Shown here one piece after another: positions 1 to 5,989 of a DNA stretch of 7,749 nucleotides (position 1 is the stretch's first letter; each line of letters opens with the position of its first letter). The stretch spans positions 1 through 7,749 of the forward strand of contig JAIRSN010000206.1 in the NCBI GenBank assembly GCA_031255425.1, in the 5' to 3' direction. The notes beneath the pieces are model-generated. The model made no database searches. It was not told where the DNA came from and was given only the letters and a program-made list of their open reading frames with translations. The DNA comes from Dysgonamonadaceae bacterium. Lineage in GTDB: Bacteria > Bacteroidota > Bacteroidia > Bacteroidales > Azobacteroidaceae. The position numbers and the translations under genes are program-made.

Positions 1-234
1 TACGCTTTCCGGTCACACCGGAAAACGTCCCGGAGTTTCATTTACGCTTTCCGGTCACACCGGAAAACGTCCCGGAGTTTCATTTACGCTTTCCGGTCAC
101 ACCGGAAAACGTCCCGGAGTCTCATTTACGTTTTCCGGTCACACCGGAAAGTGTCCCGGAGTTCTATTCACGTTTTCCGGGAAACCGGAAAACGTCCCGG
201 CGTTAACATTCATGCTTTCCGGGAAACCGGAAAA
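1..234. repeat. Tandem array of a 42-bp hairpin-forming unit (5 full copies plus a partial sixth)
   Basis: Units begin at 1, 43, 85, 127, 169 and 211, an exact 42-bp period; the sixth decays after about 234 and the array may continue left of the window. Units 1 and 2 are identical, unit 3 differs by one base, and units 4-6 diverge progressively. Each unit holds an inverted repeat: in units 1-4 arms TTTCCGGT/ACCGGAAA around a CAC loop (6-13/17-24 in unit 1), in units 5-6 arms around a GAAA loop (unit 5: 10-bp perfect stem 171-180/185-194; unit 6: 216-222/227-233). A conserved linker containing GTCCCGG separates the hairpins in units 1-5. There are no unique spacers, so this is not CRISPR. Because 42 is a multiple of three, all three plus-strand frames stay open through units 1-4; frame 1 runs from base 1 to a TAG at 256-258 as 14-residue repeats (YAFRSHRKTSRSFI) but has no start codon in the window. 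Function is unknown; protein-binding iterons, RNA hairpins or the coding tail of an upstream gene are all possible. Confidence 0.93.
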
Positions 235-464
235 TTAAAAGCGGCTGCGCCGCCGTAGTCAAGCCGATATACCGTACCTCTTTAAAAATATAAAAGACAC
301 TGCACGTCCGGCTGCGCCGCCGCCGCCAAAATGTTGTATTACGCGCACGCGCGGTTTTATCCCCCGGACAAGATTTGATGCGTATCCTTTTTTATTTAAA
401 AAAATATCTTTAACTTGCGTCGTTTTAAAATTTCAATAATTAAATATTTATCTGTTAAACAACA
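235..464. other. Non-coding region upstream of sppA, with two GC-rich hairpin motifs
   Basis: This stretch separates the tandem array from sppA. The left half carries two copies of CGGCTGCGCCGCCG in an AT-rich background, then an alternating CG-rich patch near 344-354. The right half (about 385-464) is very AT-rich and presumably holds the sppA promoter. TATCTTTA at 405-412 matches 7 of 8 positions of the Bacteroidota -7 element (TAnnTTTG), but I find no TTTG at the right distance upstream, so I do not call a promoter. No Shine-Dalgarno sequence precedes the sppA ATG. I see no RNA gene here. Confidence 0.6.
241..322. repeat. Pair of 14-nt GC-rich direct repeats, each a short hairpin
   Basis: CGGCTGCGCCGCCG occurs at 242-255 and again at 309-322, 67 bp apart. 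The core CGGC-TGC-GCCG is an inverted repeat with a 3-nt loop; in the first copy the stem extends to 5 bp (241-245/249-253). The second copy is followed by more GCC triplets (to 327). Both stand out sharply against the AT-rich DNA between them. They could be the remains of a dispersed REP-like element, but two copies in one spacer do not show that. Confidence 0.6.
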
Positions 465-2276
465 ATGAAAAGTTTCTTCAAAATGATGTTTGCTTCCGCG
501 CTGGGAGTCATCATCGCAAGTGTAGTTTTATCTATTTTCTCGTTTGTTCTTTTTATCGGAATGGCCGCCTCGCTGGGCGGTTCGACGACATACAACCTGC
601 AAAAAAACAGCGTGCTCAAAATCGATTTAAACACCACTATCACCGACCGGGAGAATCCCAATCCGTTTGACTTCCTGATGCGGAAGTCTGCCGTCAAAGC
701 CTGCGGTTTGAACGACATCCTGTCGGCTATCGAAAAAGCAAAAGGGAACGAGAAAATCAAAGGCATTTACCTCAATGCGGGAACCACCGCAACCGGCTAT
801 GCCAGCATGGAACCGATTCGTAAAGCCTTGTCGGACTTCAAAGAAAGCGGCAAATTTATCGTTGCCTACGGCGAAAATTTCGACCACCGCTCGTATTATG
901 CGAGTTCGGTTGCCGACGCCGTCTTTATGAATCCGCAGGGGATATTCGATTTCAGGGGATTGGCGACGTCCATCCAATTCAATCGGAACATCCTTGAAAA
1001 ATGGGGCATTGAAATGCAAGTATTTAAAGTAGGCACCTACAAATCGGCGGTCGAACCCTATATTCAGGACAAAATGAGCAACGCCAACCGCGAACAAACC
1101 ACTTCTTTCCTGAATAATATCTGGAGCAACCTGCTGGCAGGCATTTCCGAGAGCCGGGGTATTCCGGTCGAACAATTAAATCGCTATGCGGACGAATGCC
1201 TGACGCTGGCAGCGCCCGAAGTGGTCGAAAAATACGGCTTGATCGACGGCCTGAAATACGGCGACGAAGTTGAAAAATACATCCGGGAAAAATTGGAATT
1301 AGCCGCCGGCGCGAAAGTGAAATACGCCGGCGTAGGCGATATGAAATCCGTTCTCGACGTCAAATCGTCCGTCGGAAAAGATAAGATAGCCGTCCTGTAT
1401 GCCGAAGGCGAAATTATATCCGACGAATTATCCGGATTTTACACCAACGGAAAGATCACAGCCAAAGAATACGTAAAGGAATTGAATAAGTTGAAGGACA
1501 ACAAAGCCGTGAAGGCAGTCGTATTTCGTGTCAATTCTCCCGGGGGAAGCGCCTACGCTTCCGAACAGATCTGGCACGCCGTGAAGGAGTTGCGAGCCGT
1601 CAAACCGGTGGTGGTATCCATGGGCGACTACGCCGCGTCGGGAGGCTATTACATCTCGTGCAGCGCCAACAAGATTGTCGCCGAACCCAGCACATTGACC
1701 GGCTCAATCGGCATTTTCGGGTTGATACCCAACGGGGCGCAGTTGGCAAAAAAGATGGGCGCTTCTTACGACGGCGTTTCGACGAACCGCCATTCCAACT
1801 TTGTCGGTGACGTGCTGTCGATACCCCTGGTTGGCATCGGATTATTGCCGGCACGCCCGCTGAACCGGGACGAAAGCACTATGATGCAAGCCTATATCGA
1901 ACGGGGATACGCGCTCTTCACCGGTCGTTGCGCCGACGGCAGAGGGAAGACAACAGCCGAAATCGACGCCATCGGTCAAGGCCGCGTCTGGACCGGAAAA
2001 CAAGCACTGGAATTGGGCTTAGTGGATGAACTGGGCGGCATCGACACCGCCGTCCGCCTGGCAGCCGAACTTGCGGGGACAGAAGATTACCGCTTAGAGG
2101 AACATCCCGCCCAGAAGGATTTTCTGATGAGTTTACTCGAAGAATCGTCCGAAAGCGTAAGCCAGCGCCTTGCCGGGATTATCGCAGGCAAGGAACTGTA
2201 TGCGCAACGACGGCTGTTGGACGCATGGCAAAACTACGATTACCGGCAAGCCGTAATGCCGGAAGTGCTGCGTTGA
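465..2276 (+). CDS. sppA: Signal peptide peptidase SppA, 67K type (protease IV)
   Basis: A membrane-anchored serine protease of the S49 family that degrades signal peptides left in the membrane after processing by signal peptidase. The 603-residue product matches the double-domain 67K form (E. coli SppA is about 618). Residues about 9-33 form one hydrophobic membrane anchor, followed by two S49 domains. The catalytic Lys is in the first domain, GTYKSAVEP (Lys193), equivalent to E. coli Lys209. The catalytic Ser is in the second, MGDYAASGGYYIS (Ser392), equivalent to E. coli Ser409. NSPGGSAYASE and STLTGSIGIFG are further family motifs, so both halves of the Ser/Lys dyad are intact. The ATG at 465 places the anchor directly at the N terminus; there is no Shine-Dalgarno sequence, usual for Bacteroidota. 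It stands alone on the plus strand and ends just before a hairpin terminator. The preceding spacer includes the tandem hairpin array, but no regulatory link can be shown. Confidence 0.96.
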   Translation: MKSFFKMMFASALGVIIASVVLSIFSFVLFIGMAASLGGSTTYNLQKNSVLKIDLNTTITDRENPNPFDFLMRKSAVKACGLNDILSAIEKAKGNEKIKGIYLNAGTTATGYASMEPIRKALSDFKESGKFIVAYGENFDHRSYYASSVADAVFMNPQGIFDFRGLATSIQFNRNILEKWGIEMQVFKVGTYKSAVEPYIQDKMSNANREQTTSFLNNIWSNLLAGISESRGIPVEQLNRYADECLTLAAPEVVEKYGLIDGLKYGDEVEKYIREKLELAAGAKVKYAGVGDMKSVLDVKSSVGKDKIAVLYAEGEIISDELSGFYTNGKITAKEYVKELNKLKDNKAVKAVVFRVNSPGGSAYASEQIWHAVKELRAVKPVVVSMGDYAASGGYYISCSANKIVAEPSTLTGSIGIFGLIPNGAQLAKKMGASYDGVSTNRHSNFVGDVLSIPLVGIGLLPARPLNRDESTMMQAYIERGYALFTGRCADGRGKTTAEIDAIGQGRVWTGKQALELGLVDELGGIDTAVRLAAELAGTEDYRLEEHPAQKDFLMSLLEESSESVSQRLAGIIAGKELYAQRRLLDAWQNYDYRQAVMPEVLR

Positions 2277-2297
2277 AAGCATCGTAGCAGAAAAATG

Positions 2298-2335
2298 AAA
2301 GAGGATGTGCCGGCGGAAGGCACATCCTCTTTTTT
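2298..2335 (+). terminator. Rho-independent terminator after sppA, possibly bidirectional
   Basis: A perfect 14-bp stem (2298-2311 with 2319-2332) closes a 7-nt loop. The GC-rich core is GAGGATGTGCC/GGCACATCCTC and a run of six T (2330-2335) follows, 21 nt beyond the sppA stop. On the minus strand the same hairpin is followed by a T-rich run (complement of 2291-2300), so it can also end transcription of the convergent yciH-like gene, whose stop codon is at 2352-2354. Confidence 0.93.
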
Positions 2336-2351
2336 CGTGCAAACGAGGCGG

Positions 2352-2702
2352 TTACATTCCGATCAGGCGCGACAGGACATACCCCTCTTTCCGCAGTATT
2401 TCGAGGATTTTATTTCTGAAATCGCCTTGTACAATAATTTCGCCGTCCTTCGCCGTTCCGCCGACACCGCACCGGGTTTTCAGGAGTTTCCCCAGCGCAT
2501 CCAAGTCGCCGCCGGCTCCCACGAAACCCGTAACCAGGGTTACTTTCTTTCCGCCCCTGTTCCGCTTATCGAGCGCGATTTTGAGAGCTTGCTTTTCTTT
2601 CGGGAGGGTATCCGGCGTGTCGTCCGGTTCGGATTCGTACTTAAAATCCGGATTCGTCGAATACACAACGTTCAAACGGTCTTTCCAATCGTTGTTTTTC
2701 AT
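2352..2702 (-). CDS. yciH: SUI1/eIF1-family translation factor, YciH-like
   Basis: A 116-residue protein of the SUI1 (eIF1) family. The bacterial member YciH has been linked to the fidelity of translation initiation, but its role is less settled than that of eukaryotic eIF1. The SUI1 domain covers about residues 40-112. Its hallmark is the stretch TRCGVGGTAKDGEIIVQGDFR (about 76-96), matching the KCGCGGTVKDG...IQGD pattern of YciH; a basic segment KRNRGGKK (46-53) precedes it. The N-terminal 35 residues are acidic and probably flexible. The ATG (2700-2702) overlaps the stop of the alcohol dehydrogenase gene as ATGA, so the two are very likely co-transcribed and translationally coupled. The gene ends about 20 bp before the shared terminator. 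Family membership is clear; the in vivo role is inferred. Confidence 0.92.
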   Translation of the reverse strand: MKNNDWKDRLNVVYSTNPDFKYESEPDDTPDTLPKEKQALKIALDKRNRGGKKVTLVTGFVGAGGDLDALGKLLKTRCGVGGTAKDGEIIVQGDFRNKILEILRKEGYVLSRLIGM

Positions 2703-3874
2703 TCCATTGCAGCCATTTCGTAAATCCTTCGGGCATCCTCCATATTCAGGGGATAAAAAGCGCCGAGTTTGCCGCCGGAATTGATTTTCAAGGTTTCGAT
2801 CAACCGGTCAATATCGGATGCCTTTGCGCCCAATTGCTTGAAATTCACAGGAAGACCAATCGAGGAGAAGAAATCTTTCAACGCCCGAATCCCTTTCAAG
2901 GCGACTTCTTTCTTATCGCCGGAATGTTCAATATTCCACACGCGGGTAGCAAACAGGACAAACCGGTCTATCCCGAACCGGTAAACATATTGCATCCAAG
3001 CCGGAAACAAAACCGCCAGTCCGGCGCCGTGCGCCACCCCGTAGAGCGCGCTCAATTCGTGTTCCAGGCCGTGAGTCGCCCAGTCTTCCTCGCGTCCCAC
3101 GCCGCAAAAACCGGTATGCGCCACCGTTCCCGCCCACATGATATTGGCTCTGGCGTCGTAGTTTTCCGGTTCCCGGATCACTTTCGGACCTTCATTGATG
3201 ATTGTCAGCAACGTCGCTTCGCACAGGCGGTCGGTAATTTCCACTCCCGTCGTTTGGGTGAAATAGCGTTCCATCACATGGGACATCATATCCGCCAGTC
3301 CGTAAGCCGTTTGGTTGGCGGGAAGGGTAAACGTCAAAACCGGGTCCAAGATGGCAAACACGGGACGAATCAGCGGACTGCCCGCACCTCTTTTCAGCGC
3401 GCCCCTGGTCTTTGTGATGACCATGCTGTCCGATCCTTCGCTTCCCGCAGCCGGGATTGTCAGGATGGTAGCCACCGGCAATGCCCGGTTGATGCTCACC
3501 GTCCTTTCGAAGAAATTCCAGAAGTCGCCGGTGTAAGGGACACCCGCCGCGATTGCTTTCGCCGAGTCGATAACGCTTCCTCCGCCGATAGCCAGGATGA
3601 AATTGACACACTCTTTCCGGCAGATTTCGATTCCCTCGTAGACAAGCGTGTCTACCGGATTCGGCTGAACGCCTCCCAACTTAACGTATTCGATAAATTC
3701 GTTTTGAAGATAACGTTCCACTTCGGCCAGTAAGCCGCTTTTGATAGCCGATTGCCCACCGTAGTGGACCAGCACTTTCGTGCCGCCGTACTTTTTGATT
3801 AACGGAGCCGTATTTTTGACCGAGTTTTTTCCGAATACAAATTCAGTCGGACTCCAAAATTTAAAGTTATTCAT
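2699..3874 (-). CDS. Iron-containing alcohol dehydrogenase (butanol dehydrogenase/YqhD type)
   Basis: A 391-residue group III (Fe-ADH) dehydrogenase, probably cytosolic, that would interconvert an aldehyde and an alcohol with NAD(P)H. The N-terminal dinucleotide domain has GGGSVIDSAKAIA (97-109), the family's cofactor-binding signature. The C-terminal helical domain supplies the metal ligands Asp195 and His199 (GLADMMSHVMERYF), His268 (ATHGLEHE) and His282 (YGVAHGAGLAVLFPAWM), matching the D/H/H/H set of YqhD. N-terminal WSPTEFVFGKN and the overall length fit the butanol dehydrogenase (BDH) subfamily. NADPH preference is likely from that subfamily but cannot be read with certainty, and the physiological substrate is unknown. 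The gene starts 108 bp after the dnaA stop; the spacer shows no clear Bacteroidota promoter and only a weak CCCG...CGGG hairpin, so read-through from dnaA is possible. The ATG is preceded by an AT-rich stretch without a Shine-Dalgarno sequence. Confidence 0.94.
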   Translation of the reverse strand: MNNFKFWSPTEFVFGKNSVKNTAPLIKKYGGTKVLVHYGGQSAIKSGLLAEVERYLQNEFIEYVKLGGVQPNPVDTLVYEGIEICRKECVNFILAIGGGSVIDSAKAIAAGVPYTGDFWNFFERTVSINRALPVATILTIPAAGSEGSDSMVITKTRGALKRGAGSPLIRPVFAILDPVLTFTLPANQTAYGLADMMSHVMERYFTQTTGVEITDRLCEATLLTIINEGPKVIREPENYDARANIMWAGTVAHTGFCGVGREEDWATHGLEHELSALYGVAHGAGLAVLFPAWMQYVYRFGIDRFVLFATRVWNIEHSGDKKEVALKGIRALKDFFSSIGLPVNFKQLGAKASDIDRLIETLKINSGGKLGAFYPLNMEDARRIYEMAAME

Positions 3875-3982
3875 AATTTATATTTTAATAGAAGACGAAG
3901 GATAAGGTTGAGCGGATCGTCCGGTGAGAATCCGGTAAAGAGCGATGCCTTTGCGAGTCATCCCGTGGAGACGCGGGCGTAT

Positions 3983-5380
3983 TCAGCTTTGGAGCAGCGC
4001 TTCAATATCTTTCATGGTCAGGCGGAAGCCTTTGTCTACATCCAGATTGTCCTGAATTGCCCGGCAAGCGTGCAACACGGTCGAGTGATCTCTTTTCCCG
4101 ACAATGTTTCCGATGTGGGAATAGGAGTAGTCCGTATATTTCTTCGACAGGAACATCGCCACTTGCCGCGCCTGGACGATTTCTCTTTTTCTCGACTTGG
4201 AATGAATTTCGTTGATATGGATTTTGAAATAAGAACTCACCACATTTTGAATCTTTTCCAGCGTAATTTGCTTTTTCTCCATCTTAACGGTTTTGCTCAT
4301 GACTCTTTTGGCAAGCTCCAGGCTTACTTCGCGATTATAAACCAGCGAATAAGCGACCAGCGAAGTGATGATTCCCTCCAAATCCCTCACATGATCCGTT
4401 ACATTTTCGGCGATATAGTCAATAATTTCTTCGGAAATATTCAATCCGTCCTGTTTGACTTTATTTTGCAGGATTTTCTTTCTCAATTCCAGGTCCGGTT
4501 TTTGGAGTTCCAACGTCAAGCCCCATTTCAGCCGGCTGATCAGGCGTTCTTCCAATCCCTGTATTTCGATAGGAAGTCTGTCGGCGGTTAGAATAAGTTG
4601 TTTTCCGATCAATTTAAGATGATTGAAAATATGGAAGTAAGCCTGTTGCGTTTTTTCCTTTCCGGCCAGTTCGTGAATATCATCCAGAATCAGGACATCC
4701 ACCCCCTGGTAGAAATGCACGAACTCATTGTGCGTATTCTTCTTCCTCGCATCCGTAAATTGCACTTCAAAGAGGTGGGCGGAAATATAGAGAACCTTTT
4801 TTTGCGGGTCCAGCTCTCTGATTTTATTCCCAATGGCGTGGCACAAGTGCGTTTTTCCCACTCCCGAACATCCGTGGATAAAACACGGATTAAAATCCTT
4901 TCCGGGTTCCTGTGCAATTTTAAGCGCAATCGAGCGGGCGAGTTTATTGCTGCTTCCCTCAAAGAAATTATGAAAGCACAAACGATTATTCAGGTTCGGA
5001 TTCCAATCCCGTTCCGATTGGCCCAAATCGGCGGGCGCTTCATTCAGTCCCTTCACCTTTCGGCGGTCTTCGTCGCATGCCGCCGGATGTTCGCTCTGCA
5101 AGGTTGTATGACCGTTGTTCCGGTTGGAATTATCGACAATGATCCGGTAATTCAGGATAATTCCTTTGTTTATTACCCTCGAAAGTGTCTGATAAATAAG
5201 ATCGGCATATTTTTCTTCCAGGTATTCGTAGAAAAATTGGCTGGGAACCTGGATGGTAAAATCATTCCCTTCGTATTTTATCGGAATAATAGGAGTAAAC
5301 CATGTATTATAAACACTGTCCGTTACATTGTCTTTAATGATTTCCAAACATTGATTCCACAAATTGACGTATGATTTCAT
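3983..5380 (-). CDS. dnaA: Chromosomal replication initiator protein DnaA
   Basis: The AAA+ ATPase that binds DnaA boxes and opens the chromosomal origin. From the start used here it has 465 residues, normal for the family. Domain I begins at LWNQCLEIIKDN (7-18), followed by a short, variable domain II (about 85-128). Domain III has Walker A GCSGVGKT (170-177), Walker B VLILDDIHELAGKEKTQQ (229-246) and box VII LEERLISRLKWG (276-287) with Arg279/Arg283, the latter in the arginine-finger position. Domain IV carries the DNA-binding signature GKRDHSTVLHA (428-438). I chose the ATG at 5378-5380 because domain I normally starts a few residues before LWN and because AAGGGAG lies 6 nt upstream. The frame stays open to another ATG at 5446, which would add 22 basic residues of no DnaA type. 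The gene looks more AT-rich than its neighbours. Position 429 is Lys where many DnaA proteins have Gly (GGRDHSTV). Confidence 0.97.
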   Translation of the reverse strand: MKSYVNLWNQCLEIIKDNVTDSVYNTWFTPIIPIKYEGNDFTIQVPSQFFYEYLEEKYADLIYQTLSRVINKGIILNYRIIVDNSNRNNGHTTLQSEHPAACDEDRRKVKGLNEAPADLGQSERDWNPNLNNRLCFHNFFEGSSNKLARSIALKIAQEPGKDFNPCFIHGCSGVGKTHLCHAIGNKIRELDPQKKVLYISAHLFEVQFTDARKKNTHNEFVHFYQGVDVLILDDIHELAGKEKTQQAYFHIFNHLKLIGKQLILTADRLPIEIQGLEERLISRLKWGLTLELQKPDLELRKKILQNKVKQDGLNISEEIIDYIAENVTDHVRDLEGIITSLVAYSLVYNREVSLELAKRVMSKTVKMEKKQITLEKIQNVVSSYFKIHINEIHSKSRKREIVQARQVAMFLSKKYTDYSYSHIGNIVGKRDHSTVLHACRAIQDNLDVDKGFRLTMKDIEALLQS

Positions 5381-5864
5381 GAGATACTCCCTTCTATAAT
5401 TTTTTTTTGTGTGATATTTTGAAGATGAACAACCGTATTTCTCCACTGCAAAATTTGAAAAAAAATTTCATATAAAAAAATGGATAAATACTTGCTTTTT
5501 AACAAATCTTATTTATTACCTGTTTTTCAATCACTTATGCGGGTTTCATCCGGATTTTTTTTATTCTGTTGACATTCAGTATTTTGAATTAATATTGAAG
5601 CGATTGGCTTTTTCATTTTTTCTCGAAGGACTTCTTGTATATTTACTTTTAATAAGCCTTTTTGATTAGCCGAATTTTTTTTGTATTCCTTTTGTTGTTT
5701 AGATAGATTCCAAATATTTTTTTCAACGGAGCGGGATACGAATTGCTTCAAGTGAATCTTTCAATACCTGGATTAAAACTTTTTAGATTGTCTTTGAGAG
5801 GAAGGGAAGAATGATCTGTTCTGTCCGGATTGACCAAGTGTGGTCCGATAACTTCTTTCTTATA
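5381..5864. other. AT-rich gene-free stretch between tRNA-His and dnaA
   Basis: About 480 bp, strongly AT-rich from roughly 5394 to 5770, presumably holding the dnaA promoter and 5' UTR. An A9 tract (minus strand, 5400-5408) lies about 20 nt before the dnaA start. The best -7-like match for dnaA is AAGATTTG (5503-5510, minus strand), with a TTG 17 bp further upstream, closer than the usual 19-21 bp, so I do not call it. One degenerate DnaA-box-like sequence (ATGGATAA, 5480-5487) stands alone, which does not support an origin. A short hairpin (GACCA/TGGTC, 5832-5836/5841-5845) follows the tRNA gene but has no T run. A 74-codon open frame at 5527-5751 (minus) has only a TTG start and low-complexity lysine/asparagine-rich content; I do not call it a gene. 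Confidence 0.55.
5387..5393 (-). promoter_or_regulatory. Shine-Dalgarno sequence of dnaA
   Basis: On the minus strand AAGGGAG ends 6 nt before the dnaA ATG at 5380. It decides between that start and the in-frame ATG at 5446. No other gene with a visible start in this window has such a site, so dnaA is the exception here. Confidence 0.6.
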
Positions 5865-5941
5865 TGGGGTGGAAGATGGGGCTCGAACCCACGACCCTCA
5901 GAACCACAATCTGATGCTCTAACCGACTGAGCTACGACCAC
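5865..5941 (-). tRNA. tRNA-His (anticodon GTG), CCA encoded
   Basis: On the minus strand the cloverleaf reads as follows: D stem GCTC/GAGC; anticodon stem TCAGA/TCTGA with loop TTGTGGT, anticodon GTG; variable loop GGGTC; T stem GTGGG/CCCAT with loop TTCGAGC. A C discriminator (5868) and an encoded CCA (5867-5865) follow. G at 5942 lies directly before position 1 and can pair with C73, the extra G-1 that marks histidine tRNAs. The acceptor halves are GTGGTCG (5941-5935) and CTTCCAC (5875-5869): pairs 1-4 and 7 form, but 5-68 is T/T and 6-67 is C/T, so two adjacent pairs are broken. Leader and trailer (ATATAT before, ATATA after) can pair beyond the acceptor end. Identity is clear; whether it is fully functional is less so. 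Confidence 0.93.
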
Positions 5942-5958
5942 CATATATTTTAGCGGTG

Positions 5959-5989
5959 CAAAGATACAATTTTGTTCTTATTCAACAAA
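5959..5989 (-). promoter_or_regulatory. Bacteroidota-type promoter of tRNA-His
   Basis: On the minus strand TTTG (5989-5986) is followed after 19 bp by TATCTTTG (5966-5959), a full match to the Bacteroidota sigma-A consensus TTTG-N19-21-TAnnTTTG. Transcription would start near 5952, giving a leader of about ten nucleotides before the tRNA. The -33 element lies within the last codons of the capA-like gene, whose stop is at 5978-5980, so the tRNA need not depend on read-through from folD-capA. Confidence 0.85.

Noticed and set aside
1..234. CRISPR array
   Set aside because: The 42-bp units abut directly and the parts between hairpins are conserved. There are no unique spacers and no cas genes in the window.
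405..412. -7 element of an sppA promoter (TATCTTTA)
   Set aside because: It is one mismatch from consensus, but no TTTG lies 19-21 bp upstream, and such AT-rich octamers are expected by chance here.
2834..3733. 299-codon plus-strand open frame
   Set aside because: It lies entirely antisense to the alcohol dehydrogenase, whose motifs and metal ligands are intact. The product shows no recognisable family and is a codon-bias shadow.
3908..5374. Two long plus-strand open frames (227 and 258 codons) end to end opposite dnaA
   Set aside because: They are antisense to an intact dnaA and have no recognisable domains. Antisense open frames follow from dnaA's codon use.
5527..5751. 74-codon minus-strand open frame upstream of dnaA
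   Set aside because: It has only a TTG start, with a stop a few codons further up, no ribosome binding site, and low-complexity Lys/Asn-rich content typical of AT-rich non-coding DNA. I recognise no domain.
5832..5845. Terminator for tRNA-His
   Set aside because: The hairpin stem is only 5 bp with a 4-nt loop and no T run follows on the minus strand.
5381..5864. Chromosomal origin (oriC) next to dnaA
   Set aside because: AT-richness and proximity to dnaA are suggestive, but I find only one degenerate DnaA-box-like sequence and no cluster. Bacteroidota origins need not adjoin dnaA.
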